From contig NZ_JRPB02000001.1 of NCBI RefSeq assembly GCF_000765695.2, positions 310,001-374,000 on the forward strand: DNA of 64,000 bases, given 5' to 3'. This DNA is from Helicobacter sp. MIT 11-5569. Its GTDB lineage: Bacteria; Campylobacterota; Campylobacteria; Campylobacterales; Helicobacteraceae. Position numbers and translations under genes: made by a program. The notes beneath the pieces were generated by a model. That model did not search any database and was not told the origin of the DNA. It worked only from the letters and a program-made list of their open reading frames with translations. Positions 17,862 through 27,794 of the stretch are shown in pieces (the first letter of the stretch is position 1; every line of letters starts with the position of its first letter).

Positions 17862-18704
17862 TTATTTTTGAAACTCCGCAAGTGTTTTAGCAAAATTTAA
17901 TAAATTTTCTCCCCAAGGTGTTTGTAAAGGTGAAAAATATCCTAATTTTGCACCACTTTCTTTTGCAATAAACTCTGCAGCTTTTGCAGAAAATTCTGGC
18001 TGAGCAAAAACCATTTTAAGATTCTCTTGCTTTATTGCTTCAATCACAGCAATCATCTCTTGCATTTTTGGACTTTTTCCCTCCACTTCAATAGAAACTT
18101 CTTCTAAATGATAATCTCTAGCAAAATATCCAAGCATTGGGTGAAACACGACAAATTTTTGATGTTTGGGTAAATCTTTTAAAATCTCTCTTAACTCTCT
18201 ATCTACTTCATCAATCTCGCTAATTAGTGCATGATAATTTTTGGAGAAATCCTCTTTAGGGTTTAGATTTTTTAATCCTTCAAAGATATTTTTTGCAATA
18301 ATTTTTGCATTACTAGGAGATAGCCAAATGTGTGTATCTCCATGTTCATCATGTGCGTGATTGTGTTCATTTTGCGTAAAATTAATAAGTGCAACATTAG
18401 CATTTGTATTAAAAATTTTCATTGCTTGATTCTGCCCTTTAAAACGTGGAATCCAAGCTTCTTCAAATTCAATTCCGATAGAAAAATATGCCACAGCTTT
18501 ATTAATCTTTTTAATATCTGACGCTTTTGGCTCAAAATCATGTGGATTAATCCCCGGAGTTACAAGAGAAACAACATCATAAAATTCCCCCGCAATTTTC
18601 CCAACAAATTCCTTTTGCATTGGAATACTTACTGCGACCACATCACGCGCAAACGCAAATGTAATATTTAAAAACAAGCAAGCAAATATTAAAATCTTTT
18701 TCAT
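17862..18704 (-). CDS. znuA: Zinc (metal) ABC transporter substrate-binding protein
   Basis: The product is 280 residues with a signal peptide (1-19, cleaved near AFA-RD). It is a cluster A-I metal-binding protein: GINPHDFEP carries the first His ligand, and a His/Asp-rich loop (HNHAHDEHGDTH, about 116-127) typical of ZnuA precedes HIWLSP. FHPMLGYFARDY supplies another His. It captures Zn(II) in the periplasm. The permease and ATPase genes are not adjacent, so it is an orphan component here. Confidence 0.87.
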   Translation of the reverse strand: MKKILIFACLFLNITFAFARDVVAVSIPMQKEFVGKIAGEFYDVVSLVTPGINPHDFEPKASDIKKINKAVAYFSIGIEFEEAWIPRFKGQNQAMKIFNTNANVALINFTQNEHNHAHDEHGDTHIWLSPSNAKIIAKNIFEGLKNLNPKEDFSKNYHALISEIDEVDRELREILKDLPKHQKFVVFHPMLGYFARDYHLEEVSIEVEGKSPKMQEMIAVIEAIKQENLKMVFAQPEFSAKAAEFIAKESGAKLGYFSPLQTPWGENLLNFAKTLAEFQK

Positions 18705-18744
18705 TCTTAATTCCTTATTTAATGCGTATTAAATGTTTTTAGGA

Positions 18745-18750
18745 TATTAT
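18745..18750 (+). promoter_or_regulatory. Putative -10 box of tRNA-Arg
   Basis: TATTAT lies 13 bases before the first base of the mature tRNA, a spacing that leaves a short leader for RNase P to remove. Confidence 0.45.
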
Positions 18751-18763
18751 TCTCTTTTTAAAA

Positions 18764-18840
18764 GCGTTCATAGCTCAATTGGATAGAGCATCAGACTTCG
18801 GATCTGAGGGTTGGGGGTTCGACTCCCTCTGAGCGTACCA
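18764..18840 (+). tRNA. tRNA-Arg (anticodon TCG)
   Basis: A full cloverleaf can be drawn: acceptor GCGTTCA pairs with TGAGCGT (one G-T and one T-G pair), D arm GCTC/GAGC, anticodon stem TCAGA/TCTGA with loop CTTCGGA, and T arm containing GGTTCGACTC. The anticodon TCG reads CGA (arginine; with wobble other CGN). The CCA end is encoded (18838-18840). It lies between znuA and the second TlpD-like gene. Confidence 0.95.
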
Positions 18841-18937
18841 ACAAATAAAATTTCCTCTTACATATCAAGGGTTTATCAAATTCTTTTACTTCTAACTATG
18901 AACACATATAATACAAAAATCGCTTAAATAAAATCTA

Positions 18938-20044
18938 TCAATGGCGATTATTACGCTCTGTAATTTTTGCATCAAGCATTTTATCAAGCACTTCAACAAC
19001 TTTATCAGAAGCCACTTCTCCTTGCTGTAAGAATTCTAAAATTTTTTCAGAGTTACCTTCTACACCTTGACTCTTTAAAATTTCAATTGCACCTTTAAAA
19101 GAGTCATGAACTCCTGCATGCGGAGATTCCAAACTTCGATAATCTTCTAAATGTCCAAACGCCTCTTTTCCAACTCCTTGTTCATACCATTTTCCTAAAC
19201 GACAATCATGGTGAGAGGCAAGATCTATCTCCAAATCTTCCTCTAAAATTGCTTTATATCCCCTAATTTTAAAGAGTAAGTGATCAAGTTTTACAAGACC
19301 AATAAATGTCGTATCTAACACATTTGCAGAATCTTGTCTTACTTCCATAGATGTTTCTCCAACTTCTACAAATTTTGCCACCTCATCATTTACCTCATGC
19401 ATATCATCTACAATTTCTTCTGTGGAAGTTTGCACTTCGGAGAAATTTTGACGCAACACTTGAATATTCATTTCAATTTCTTTTGTTGCTTTTTGTGCGC
19501 GTTCTGCAAGTTTTCTAACCTCATCAGCAACAACAGCGAATCCTCTTCCGTGCTCTCCTGCTCTTGCTGCTTCAATAGCGGCATTTAATGCTAAAAGATT
19601 TGTTTGGTCGCTTACATCTGTAATGAGATTAATCACATTAGAAATGGAATCCAAATCTTGATAAACTTGCTGAATCATTCCTTGAAAACTATTTAAACGT
19701 TCTGTAACCTGACACACACTATCCATAATTGCTTTTTCTAATAATTTTGTTTGTTCAGCATTGTCTGCTGAAGCACTTTTTGCACCCTCCAACATTTCTA
19801 CTGACGATGCAAAATTATCTTGTAGAATCTTTAGATTTCTCGCACAAGACCCCATAACTGCGTTAAAGATTCCATTAGAAATAGCAGATTTTTCTTTATT
19901 TTCGTGAAATTCTGCTAATAAGGCATTTTTTTTCTCATTTTCTTCGTTTTGCTGACGCAGTGCATTTTGAAGCTGTTCAATTTTCGTATGCAATGCCCTA
20001 TTTTCTGCAACTAATTCCTGCTCTTTTTTTAAATTGCCAAACAT
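18938..20044 (-). CDS. Second TlpD-like cytosolic chemoreceptor with CZB domain
   Basis: The product is 368 residues, the same architecture as the receptor at 357-1460: an N-terminal coiled coil (different sequence, [20 protein letters not shown]), a chemoreceptor tip ([20 protein letters not shown]) and a C-terminal CZB domain with [19 protein letters not shown]. No membrane segment is present. The start has a strong GGGGAG site and a TATAGT -10-like box upstream. DNA encoding the tip is nearly identical in the two genes while both ends diverge. The two probably sense related intracellular cues; which one corresponds to H. pylori TlpD is not decidable here. Confidence 0.88.
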   Translation of the reverse strand: MFGNLKKEQELVAENRALHTKIEQLQNALRQQNEENEKKNALLAEFHENKEKSAISNGIFNAVMGSCARNLKILQDNFASSVEMLEGAKSASADNAEQTKLLEKAIMDSVCQVTERLNSFQGMIQQVYQDLDSISNVINLITDVSDQTNLLALNAAIEAARAGEHGRGFAVVADEVRKLAERAQKATKEIEMNIQVLRQNFSEVQTSTEEIVDDMHEVNDEVAKFVEVGETSMEVRQDSANVLDTTFIGLVKLDHLLFKIRGYKAILEEDLEIDLASHHDCRLGKWYEQGVGKEAFGHLEDYRSLESPHAGVHDSFKGAIEILKSQGVEGNSEKILEFLQQGEVASDKVVEVLDKMLDAKITERNNRH

Positions 20045-20161
20045 AGAAAACTCCCCGCATTGAATTTTTATTTAACTATAATTTAATCAAAAAAATTAGG
20101 ATTGATTATACACTAATTATCATTAAACTTCAAATAATATTAAAATTAATAAAGCTTTCTA

Positions 20162-20761
20162 TTATTGGAATCTTATAACTTCTGTTTTAGAGTTTCGTAT
20201 CTTTTCTGGAATTGTAGAATCTTTTGACTCCCCAACTACAAGCATTACAGCACTCTTTTCTTTGCTGCTTAATCCTAAATATTTATCTAAAGCTCTATTA
20301 TCAAATCCACCCACAATACACGATGCAAGATTACAAGAAGTTGCAGCATTTGCCATATTCATCAAAGCCAAATGTGCTTGTTCTCTAGCATAGCTTAATT
20401 TCCTCTCTTCATGCATTCCATCAATAAAAGGCTTATAGAGTTTTAAACGTTTTTGCAATTCTTCTTCTTTGAGATTCCGCTCTCTAAGCTTACTTTCAAA
20501 ATACTCGCCAAAATCTAAACGTGAAACAATGATAATAATCGCCCCACAATGCTCCACGTGGCTTTGATGATTTGCAATATTTGCAATCTCTTGTTTCTTT
20601 TTAGAATCTTGCACAACATAAAATATCCATGGTTCTAATCCTAAAGAGCTAGGTGCTAAACGACCCGCTTCTAAAATAAATTCTAAATCCTGCTCTTTAA
20701 GCATAGAATCCTTAAAATTTCTACAAGAATAGCGCGTATGAATGATTTTTGAAAATTCCAT
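20162..20761 (-). CDS. Nitroreductase-family flavoprotein
   Basis: The product is 199 residues. The N-terminal TRYSCRNFKD and the AGRLAPSSLGLEPWIFYVV segment form the FMN-binding region, and the AREQAHLALMNMANAATSCNL helix and IVGGFD complete the fold. It belongs to the NfsB/FrxA/RdxA superfamily of NAD(P)H-dependent FMN enzymes. Which nitro or quinone substrate it uses is unknown; H. pylori RdxA-type members activate metronidazole. The ATG at 20761 lies 3 bases after the PP-loop gene stop, so it ends the dnaG transcript. Confidence 0.85.
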   Translation of the reverse strand: MEFSKIIHTRYSCRNFKDSMLKEQDLEFILEAGRLAPSSLGLEPWIFYVVQDSKKKQEIANIANHQSHVEHCGAIIIIVSRLDFGEYFESKLRERNLKEEELQKRLKLYKPFIDGMHEERKLSYAREQAHLALMNMANAATSCNLASCIVGGFDNRALDKYLGLSSKEKSAVMLVVGESKDSTIPEKIRNSKTEVIRFQ

Positions 20762-20764
20762 TAT

Positions 20765-21742
20765 TTACTCCTTAATTAAAAATTCTTTTGCTTTCTCTTT
20801 ACTAACATATGCTTTTGCCTCTAACTCTTCGCCTTCAAAGCGCACTTGATAATTTTTGTCTGCTTCTGACTTTCCATACAAAAGCGTAAGTGCTATAGCA
20901 AGTTGTTTATCACTTAAACTTGCTGAATTTTCTACAAGTCCTAAAGGACCAATACAATCTAAAAGCTCAATTTTGCTCATTTTAGGGTGCTCGAAATTTA
21001 ATTTTTCATTTTCTTCTGCATTTCTAGCAATCACACATCTGCCGCCATCTGGTAAAATCATATAGCGACCAAACTTCACTAGCTCCATATCTTCAAAAAC
21101 CACTTCACGATGTGCTTGAATATCTTTAATTTTATTTGCCACAGAAGTTTCTGTCAATAAACAACCCCCTCCGGGATTTTCATAATATTCTAATCCATAT
21201 TCTTGCACAAGCTGTAATTGTCGCTCGCGCCCTCTTCCGTGAATATCAAGTAGTTTTTCTCTATCCACCCAACCTTTTTGCTCTGGAATTGTAATAGGTA
21301 ATAATTTTGCACACATTGGACGCAAAATTAAGCCCTCTGCTTTACAAAGTTTTTCTACCTGTCCTAAAGCCTCTGCTCTTTGACTTTTAGGACGTTGTCC
21401 TAAAACTTCTCCACTAATTACAAAACTCGCCCCTTCACTCTCAAGCATTGATAAAGCATGCGCAAACATATTTGCATGACAATCAATGCATGGGTTAAAA
21501 TACTTTCCATAACCAAATTTTGGCTGAAACAGCACATCTTCAAAAAACTGCTTTCTTATATCTATAATTTTTAACTCTACACCCACTTGGTCTAAACGCT
21601 GGCGCAAAATTTCACTTTTATCGCGCTTTGCTCCAAAACCAATATTAAAATGCAACGCCAAAACATCAATGCCTAAATCTTTAATAATTTTAATTGCAAG
21701 CAAGCTATCAAGCCCACCACTAAATAACGCTAGTGCTTTCAT
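20765..21742 (-). CDS. PP-loop ATPase, MnmA/ThiI-like (probable tRNA-thiolation or related enzyme)
   Basis: The product is 325 residues. The PP-loop SGGLDS lies at residues 8-13 (ALFSGGLDSLLA), as in ATP-pyrophosphatases that adenylate RNA or small substrates. A CIDCHANMFAHAL motif near residue 86 resembles the Cys pair of tRNA-thiolating enzymes, and NPGGGCLLT offers a further Cys. The C-terminal third (about 210-325) resembles an RNA-binding NFACT-R-like domain by eye only. It overlaps dnaG by 23 bases. Homologues are variously annotated as tRNA methyltransferase or argininosuccinate-synthase-like; the substrate is unproven. Confidence 0.65.
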   Translation of the reverse strand: MKALALFSGGLDSLLAIKIIKDLGIDVLALHFNIGFGAKRDKSEILRQRLDQVGVELKIIDIRKQFFEDVLFQPKFGYGKYFNPCIDCHANMFAHALSMLESEGASFVISGEVLGQRPKSQRAEALGQVEKLCKAEGLILRPMCAKLLPITIPEQKGWVDREKLLDIHGRGRERQLQLVQEYGLEYYENPGGGCLLTETSVANKIKDIQAHREVVFEDMELVKFGRYMILPDGGRCVIARNAEENEKLNFEHPKMSKIELLDCIGPLGLVENSASLSDKQLAIALTLLYGKSEADKNYQVRFEGEELEAKAYVSKEKAKEFLIKE

Positions 21743-23399
21743 AAAGCAATAAATCTCCTTTTTTTAAATCTTCTAAATATTTTTGATATTTACGCAACAA
21801 AAATGACTTTTCGCGCAAAGATAAACCATTATCATGCAATAACTCTTTGCGCTTTTGGTCATAATGTTGGTATAAAACCATAATAATTTGCTGTTTTAAA
21901 TGCTCCTTATCTTGTGGTTTTATTCTCTCATCTAATAAGATTCCAATTAACAAAGAATCTTCTAGCTCGTTTTTTAAAAGTTTTTCATATGCTTCCCTTT
22001 GTGTATGAAACATTTTGGGTTCTAAATAATCAAGCACAAATTCTAAAAGCTCCATATTTTCTAAAACACTTTTAATAATAATTTTCTCTACTAAACCATA
22101 AAAGCTTTCTTGTGTGGGTTGTGGCACATTTTTTATAGTGCTTTTATTATAAGCTTGCTGTTTTGTAACTTGGATTAAATGCACTGGTAATGCCAAACGT
22201 CTAGCAAGCCAAATTTTATATTCTTCTTGAATCACAGGGGATAACTGGTGTAAATATTCTAGCGATTCTTTTAAGCAACTATCCTTTTGCACTGCATTTT
22301 GTAAATCATAACGTTTTAAAATGCTCTCTAAAACATAATCAATCAATGGAATTGGAGCATCAAATAAGCTTTTTAATTCTTCTATTGCACCATTTTTTAC
22401 CATATCTGCAGGGTCTAATCCGCCATCAAAGAGCACCACACCCCCTTGTTTATTCGCAATACTTAACAACATTGCTGCTTTAAAAGCTGCTTGCATTCCT
22501 GCCTTATCACCATCAAAGGCTAAAATTATCTTTGGATTCCCTTTTGCAAGCAAAGGCAAATGCTCTTTAGTTAGTGCTGTTCCAAGTGTTGCAACTGCAT
22601 TTGTAAATCCTGCTTGATGGAGCATTAATGTATCTAAATACCCTTCTGTAATAATAACCTCTTCTAAACGATAAATGCTTTCTTTTGCTTGTGGATACCC
22701 ATATAAAATTTGTGATTTATTAAAAAGTTTAGTTTGGGGTGAGTTAATGTATTTTGCATGGCGATTTGCAAGTGTGCGCCCCCCAAAGCCGATAATTTTA
22801 TTTTGTGCAGAACGGATAGGAAAAATCAAACGTTGGACCAAACGCGCATAATAGCGTTTAACACCATTTTCTATATCTTCTCCTAAGATTCCAAGATTCA
22901 GCGCATCTTGTAAATTTACCATATTGCGTTGCAAATACGCCATAATCTCATGATTTTGTGGAGCATATCCAAGCTCAAAGCGTGTTTTAGTCTCCATTGT
23001 GATTCCACGCTCTTTTAGATAAGATTCTACTTCAGAATTTAGCATTGTTTGATAATAATGATTCATAAAATCCATAATCTTATAACTATCGTTATTTTGA
23101 GTTTTTTGCGCATATTCTAAATGCACATTATAAAATTGTGCAAGTTTTTCAATCGCTTCAATATAGCTAAGTTTTTCATATTCCATTACAAATTTTATGG
23201 AATCGCCACTTACACCACAACCAAAACAATGATAAAAGCCCTTATTTGCATTAACAACAAAGCTAGGAGTTTTTTCTTGATGAAACGGACAGCAAGCCTT
23301 ATAACTGCTTCCCATTTTTTTCACTTCAATATAATGGCTAATTACTTCTAAAATATCTAATTGATTTTTTAACGCATCAATGCTTTGCTGCTGTATCAA
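21720..23399 (-). CDS. dnaG: DNA primase
   Basis: The product is 559 residues. The CHC2 zinc finger is at residues 37-61 (CPFH...FYHCFGCG), followed by the RNA polymerase core with the Toprim motifs EGYLDTLML and LAFDGDKAG. The C-terminal region ends in a helicase-binding-like helical part. It synthesises RNA primers for Okazaki fragments. Translation starts at TTG (23399) behind GGAGTAAAG. It heads an operon with the PP-loop ATPase and a nitroreductase; the classical rpsU-dnaG-rpoD arrangement is absent. Confidence 0.93.
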   Translation of the reverse strand: MIQQQSIDALKNQLDILEVISHYIEVKKMGSSYKACCPFHQEKTPSFVVNANKGFYHCFGCGVSGDSIKFVMEYEKLSYIEAIEKLAQFYNVHLEYAQKTQNNDSYKIMDFMNHYYQTMLNSEVESYLKERGITMETKTRFELGYAPQNHEIMAYLQRNMVNLQDALNLGILGEDIENGVKRYYARLVQRLIFPIRSAQNKIIGFGGRTLANRHAKYINSPQTKLFNKSQILYGYPQAKESIYRLEEVIITEGYLDTLMLHQAGFTNAVATLGTALTKEHLPLLAKGNPKIILAFDGDKAGMQAAFKAAMLLSIANKQGGVVLFDGGLDPADMVKNGAIEELKSLFDAPIPLIDYVLESILKRYDLQNAVQKDSCLKESLEYLHQLSPVIQEEYKIWLARRLALPVHLIQVTKQQAYNKSTIKNVPQPTQESFYGLVEKIIIKSVLENMELLEFVLDYLEPKMFHTQREAYEKLLKNELEDSLLIGILLDERIKPQDKEHLKQQIIMVLYQHYDQKRKELLHDNGLSLREKSFLLRKYQKYLEDLKKGDLLLYESTSVI

Positions 23400-23525
23400 C
23401 TTTACTCCAAAATTTCTTAAACTCTAAAACTTTACTTTTTATAAAAAATTAAAAACGCACGCATTTTACAAAATTTAACCTATAAGTTTTGTTATAATGT
23501 GTGGATTTTTTAAAAAAGGGATAGA

Positions 23526-24632
23526 GTGGATTTTTTTGAATACGCTATAAGCAATATTGAGTATCGCGACCCACTATTTGGAATCGTGATTCTAATTTTT
23601 TGCATTGGACTTGTGAGTTTGTTTGGCTATTATTGGAATTACATTATTAGTAAAAAACAACAAGAATCTTTGCGTAAATTTATGGAAAGCTTTGATTATA
23701 TCGGCTTTGATAAAGAAGTTAAAGAATTCCTAGCCCTAAGCCCAAATCCTATTCCTTCTCTTTTGTTTATGGCAAAAATGTATCAAAAAAGCGCAAATTA
23801 TGAAAAAGCAATCCGTCTTTATACGACACTTTTGGATTCTATTAAAAATCCTTTAGATAAGATTCCAATCCTAGAATCTCTAGGGCTTGTCTATACAAAA
23901 GCAGGATTCCCTTTGCGCGCTAAAGAAATTTATCTTGAGATTTTACACCATTATCCACGCAATCCAGTGACTTTAAATGCGCTGATTAAAATTTATGAAG
24001 AATTAAACGCATTTGAAGATGCGCTAAATGCACTAGATTGTTTAGAAGAAATTCAAGGTGGCACACAATTACACCAATCCTATTTACAAACCAAAATTCT
24101 TATTTTTACCTCTCAAAATCACACACAAATCACCCAAAAACAACTTCCAGCAAAGCTCCTTGCAACTCTAAAAAAAGAACCTCGCTTAATGCGTCTTATT
24201 ATGACTTTTTTAAAAGATTACTACCCTTCTTTATTTTGGCAATGTGTCTTAGAGATTCCACAAGATTCCCTTTTGCAAATCTTAGATTTATTATGGAGTC
24301 AAAAAGAGATTCCACAAGAGATTTTAGAAGAATTAGAAAATCTGCCCACACAAGCAAATAATCTTAGAATCTTAAAAGAGATTTTAGAAGCAAAAGGAAT
24401 CCTATCGCTTAGTGCTTCACAAAAAGCGATCTTTGAGTTAGAAGCATTATGTTTATTGCGTGCAAATAAGAGTTATCAAGGCGATTTACGCTTTAGCTAT
24501 CAATGCACAAATTGTTCTGGGACTTCCCCTTTAGCCTTTGACCGCTGTCCGCATTGTGATGAGTTGCTAACTTCTAAAACCCTTGTATTTTTAAAGGAAA
24601 AGCAAGATGAAGTGTGTTACTCTTTTCTGTGA
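23526..24632 (+). CDS. LapB/YciM-like TPR protein with membrane anchor and rubredoxin-type metal site
   Basis: The product is 368 residues. A single N-terminal membrane segment (about 17-37) is followed by TPR repeats (about 70-300). A C-terminal zinc ribbon has CxxC pairs starting at C327 (QCTNCSG and DRCPHCDELL). This order is the LapB architecture, which in E. coli adjusts LPS synthesis by controlling FtsH proteolysis of LpxC; the same job here is inference. Translation starts at GTG after AAAAGGGATAGA. The gene overlaps rnhA by 26 bases. Confidence 0.75.
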   Translation: MDFFEYAISNIEYRDPLFGIVILIFCIGLVSLFGYYWNYIISKKQQESLRKFMESFDYIGFDKEVKEFLALSPNPIPSLLFMAKMYQKSANYEKAIRLYTTLLDSIKNPLDKIPILESLGLVYTKAGFPLRAKEIYLEILHHYPRNPVTLNALIKIYEELNAFEDALNALDCLEEIQGGTQLHQSYLQTKILIFTSQNHTQITQKQLPAKLLATLKKEPRLMRLIMTFLKDYYPSLFWQCVLEIPQDSLLQILDLLWSQKEIPQEILEELENLPTQANNLRILKEILEAKGILSLSASQKAIFELEALCLLRANKSYQGDLRFSYQCTNCSGTSPLAFDRCPHCDELLTSKTLVFLKEKQDEVCYSFL

Positions 24633-25032
24633 TGGTTCTTCTTTAGGAAATCCGGGTTTTGGCGGTTGGTGTGGAATCTTACGCTATGGCAATCACGAAA
24701 AAATTTTAAGCGGTGGTGCAAAGAAAGCGACTAATAATCAAATGGAATTAACAGCACTTATTGTTAGTTTAGAAGCTTTAAAAGAGCCTTGCGAAGTGCT
24801 TGTAGTTTGCGATTCTAAATATGTGTTAGATGGCATTAGCAAATGGCTTCCAAACTGGATTGCTAAAAATTTCAAAAACGTCAAAAACCCAGAACTTTGG
24901 CAACGTTATCTCATCGCAGCAAAACCCCATAATATCAAAGTGCAATGGGTAAAAGGGCATAATGGGCATAATGAAAATGAACGTTGTGATAAAATTGCTA
25001 AAGAAGAAGCATTAAAATTTAAAAATATTTAA
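24607..25032 (+). CDS. rnhA: Ribonuclease HI
   Basis: The product is 141 residues, the compact bacterial RNase HI fold. The first catalytic Asp is in [15 protein letters not shown], the Glu in NNQMELTAL, the Asp in [12 protein letters not shown], and the last acidic residue in the [12 protein letters not shown] helix. It removes RNA from RNA-DNA hybrids. The ATG at 24607 with AAAGGAAAAGCAAG lies inside the end of the LapB-like gene. It is followed 8 bases later by rnc, making a small RNA-processing pair. Confidence 0.95.
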   Translation: MKCVTLFCDGSSLGNPGFGGWCGILRYGNHEKILSGGAKKATNNQMELTALIVSLEALKEPCEVLVVCDSKYVLDGISKWLPNWIAKNFKNVKNPELWQRYLIAAKPHNIKVQWVKGHNGHNENERCDKIAKEEALKFKNI

Positions 25033-25040
25033 GGACTATT

Positions 25041-25709
25041 GTGGATTTGAAACATTTTGAAAAGACCTTAGGCTACCATTTTCAAACCCAACAATTACTC
25101 AAAGAAGCACTCACCCACAAAAGCACAAAAAAAGGGGCGCATAATGAGCGTTTAGAGTTTTTAGGTGATGCGGTTTTAGATTTGATTATTGGCGAGTTTT
25201 TGTATAAAAAATTCCCAAATTCAAGAGAAGGAGAACTCTCTAAAATGCGTGCTTCAATGGTTAATGAAAAGGCATTTGCAAAGGTTGCGCGCTATTTAAA
25301 GATTGGAGATTATATTTTCATCTCAAATTCTGAAGAGCAAAATCATGGACGCCAAAAGGATTCCATTTTATCAAATGCTTTTGAAGCAGTTATTGGGGCG
25401 ATTTATTTAGAAAGTGGTTTAGAAGTTGCGCGCACTTTAGTGCATCATCTTTTAAATGCAGTGCATCCAAATATTGATTTAAATAGCCTATTTTATGACC
25501 ATAAAACAGCATTACAAGAGCTAACACAAGAAAAATTTGGTGTTACTCCTGAATACATTTTATTAGATTCTAGCGGACCAGACCATAATAAAAATTTTCT
25601 AATGAGCGTCAAAATTCAAGGCGAAGAATATGCCACAGCAAATGGCAAAAGTAAAAAGGAAGCACAACAAATCTGCGCAAAAATTGCACTAGAAAAATTA
25701 AAGGGTTAA
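25041..25709 (+). CDS. rnc: Ribonuclease III
   Basis: The product is 222 residues. The RNase III signature [20 protein letters not shown] (about 36-55) contains the catalytic acidic residues, and the second is in the [13 protein letters not shown] segment. A C-terminal double-stranded RNA-binding domain spans about 155-222 ([15 protein letters not shown] to [16 protein letters not shown]). It processes rRNA and structured mRNAs. Translation starts at GTG (25041) after AAGGACTATT, and aroC starts 1 base after its stop. Confidence 0.95.
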   Translation: MDLKHFEKTLGYHFQTQQLLKEALTHKSTKKGAHNERLEFLGDAVLDLIIGEFLYKKFPNSREGELSKMRASMVNEKAFAKVARYLKIGDYIFISNSEEQNHGRQKDSILSNAFEAVIGAIYLESGLEVARTLVHHLLNAVHPNIDLNSLFYDHKTALQELTQEKFGVTPEYILLDSSGPDHNKNFLMSVKIQGEEYATANGKSKKEAQQICAKIALEKLKG

Positions 25710-25710
25710 A

Positions 25711-26802
25711 ATGAATACCTTTGGGCAAGCACTTAGAGTTACAACTTTTGGAGAAAGCCACGGATGTGGGATTGGCGGTGTGATTGATGGATTGCCTGCT
25801 GGGATTAGTATTGATACAGATTTTATTGATAAGGAAATGCAACGCAGAGCTGGTGGGCAGAATCTCTATTCCACACAACGCAAAGAAGCCGATAAAGTTG
25901 AAATTTTAAGCGGTGTGTTTGAAGGCAAAACTACAGGCACACCACTAGGCTTTTTTATCCAAAATTCTGCAAACAAAAGCAAGGATTATGATTCTATAAA
26001 AAACTTATTCCGTCCCGGACATGCTGATTTTACTTATTTTCAAAAATATGGAATCCGCGATTATAGGGGTGGCGGGAGAAGCAGTGCTAGAGAAACTGCT
26101 GCACGCGTAGCAGCTGGTGCGATTGCAAAGCTATTCTTGGGGCATTTTAATATTAAAGTGCAAAGCGGAATCCTAAATATTGGAGAAATAGAAGCACAAA
26201 ATATTGATTTTAATTATGCAAAAAATAGTGAAATTTTTGCGCTTGATTGTAATGTAGAATCTCTCCAAAAAGAAATGATTATGCAAGCAAGAAATGCACA
26301 CGATAGTATTGGCGGTGTTGCTCTTATCCAAGCAAGCGGAATTCCAGCTGGACTTGGAGAGCCTCTATATTACAAACTTGATAGCGCAATTGGCGCATTA
26401 ATGCTTGGTTTAAATGGAGTAAAAGCAGTTGAAATTGGCAATGGCATAGAATCTGCACAATTACTTGGCTCAAAAAACAATGATCAAATGAACGAGCAGG
26501 GATTCCTAAGTAATAATTGTGGCGGAATCTTAGGGGGAATTAGCACAAGAGATTCAATCAGCATTAAAGTGCATTTTAAACCAACTCCTAGCATTTTCTT
26601 GCCACAAAGCACACAAGATATACAGGGCAATGCAGTAGAATGCAATATCAAAGGAAGGCACGACCCTTGTATTGCTGTGCGCGGTAGTATTGTGTGTGAA
26701 TCTCAACTCGCACTAATTCTAGCAGATATGCTTTTGCTAAATGCCACAAGCAAACTAGAATCTCTACAACGCATTTACGCGCCCAAATCATGCAACACTT
26801 AA
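25711..26802 (+). CDS. aroC: Chorismate synthase
   Basis: The product is 363 residues. The family signatures are clear: [18 protein letters not shown] at the N-terminus, the [23 protein letters not shown] segment near 127-150, and [10 protein letters not shown] near the end. The enzyme uses reduced FMN to convert EPSP to chorismate, the last step of the shikimate pathway. The start lies directly after rnc. The last 13 bases overlap the pseG-like gene, so translation is likely coupled. Confidence 0.96.
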   Translation: MNTFGQALRVTTFGESHGCGIGGVIDGLPAGISIDTDFIDKEMQRRAGGQNLYSTQRKEADKVEILSGVFEGKTTGTPLGFFIQNSANKSKDYDSIKNLFRPGHADFTYFQKYGIRDYRGGGRSSARETAARVAAGAIAKLFLGHFNIKVQSGILNIGEIEAQNIDFNYAKNSEIFALDCNVESLQKEMIMQARNAHDSIGGVALIQASGIPAGLGEPLYYKLDSAIGALMLGLNGVKAVEIGNGIESAQLLGSKNNDQMNEQGFLSNNCGGILGGISTRDSISIKVHFKPTPSIFLPQSTQDIQGNAVECNIKGRHDPCIAVRGSIVCESQLALILADMLLLNATSKLESLQRIYAPKSCNT

Positions 26803-27698
26803 AAACCGCTCTAATCTTTGCTGATGGCAAGCTTGGAGTTGGGTTAGGACATATTAGCCGCTGTAGTGCATTAAAAGAAGAGTTAGAATCCCAAAATTTC
26901 AAAGCTGAACTTTTAGATTCCACTTTGCTAGATTCTTTTAGTTTTACAAGCTATGATTTAATAGCTATAGATTCTTACATCTTGCCTTTAGAATCTTATA
27001 TCCTCGCTACACAACACGCTAAGATTTGTCTATTTTTTGATGATACTTTGCGCCTAGATTATCCAAAAGGAATCATTATTAATAATGCAAGTGGTGTCAA
27101 TTTTCAAGCTTATGCGCAAAAATACAAAAACCACACGCTATTTTTGGGCGATAAATTCACCCTCTTACAACAAGCTTTTAAGCTACAAACTCCCCCAAAG
27201 CTGAATCCAACACTTAAACGCTGCCTAATTACTCTAGGCGGTGAAGATATTTTAAAACTCAACACCCCCATAGCCTCTGCACTCTTAAGTGCATTTCCCA
27301 ACCTTGAAATTCATTGTATCACAAAAGATTCCAAACTCTTGCCAAAAAGCGTTATCACACGTTCCAACCTTAGCGCAAAAGAAATGGCGCAACACATTTG
27401 CGCAATGGATTTTTGCGTTTGTGCTTGTGGGCAAAGCTTAAGAGAGATTCTATCTTGCGGAATCCCAGCAATTGCGCTTGAAGTTGCAGCCAACCAAAAT
27501 GCAAATTTAAAAAGTTTTAAATCCTGCACACTCAATCTTCCAAAAACCTATCAACTTTCACACAGCACAATCACAAAAAAGATTATAGATTTTGTGGAAT
27601 CCTATCAAGATTTAACACTGCGTCAAAAACACCAAACTCTAGCACAATCCCTACTCAAACACCAAAATTTATGGCAAAGCGCACTTAAAAATTTTTAA
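26790..27698 (+). CDS. pseG: PseG-like sugar-nucleotide hydrolase (pseudaminic acid pathway)
   Basis: The product is 302 residues of a GT-B-like fold. The PseG signature G[16 protein letters not shown] (residues 14-32) includes the catalytic His region, followed by LIAIDSY and a C-terminal nucleotide-binding segment ([19 protein letters not shown]). PseG releases UDP from UDP-2,4-diacetamido-trideoxy-altrose in pseudaminic acid synthesis, which glycosylates flagellin in this phylum. No other pse gene is in the window. Sequence agreement is good at the N-terminus and moderate elsewhere. Confidence 0.78.
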   Translation: MQHLKTALIFADGKLGVGLGHISRCSALKEELESQNFKAELLDSTLLDSFSFTSYDLIAIDSYILPLESYILATQHAKICLFFDDTLRLDYPKGIIINNASGVNFQAYAQKYKNHTLFLGDKFTLLQQAFKLQTPPKLNPTLKRCLITLGGEDILKLNTPIASALLSAFPNLEIHCITKDSKLLPKSVITRSNLSAKEMAQHICAMDFCVCACGQSLREILSCGIPAIALEVAANQNANLKSFKSCTLNLPKTYQLSHSTITKKIIDFVESYQDLTLRQKHQTLAQSLLKHQNLWQSALKNF

Positions 27699-27794
27699 CC
27701 CAATATTTCAAACATAAAAAGCATAACTAAAGCGAGTTTTTAATTGAAAAAAAGTAGAATTTTGGAATTTTACTCATTTTTTCAAGGTATTTCA

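Noticed and set aside
18764-18840. tRNA-Arg as the edge of an integrated island
   Set aside because: No duplicated tRNA 3' end, integrase or mobile gene was seen on either side.
18907-18912. TATAAT on the plus strand near the 3' end of the second tlpD-like gene, as an antisense RNA promoter
   Set aside because: Single AT-rich hexamers are frequent by chance here and no downstream RNA structure or gene supports it.
27744-27794. Upstream TTG start of alaS adding 17 residues
   Set aside because: The leader is not seen in alanyl-tRNA synthetases, and the ATG at 27795 has AAGGT at good distance.
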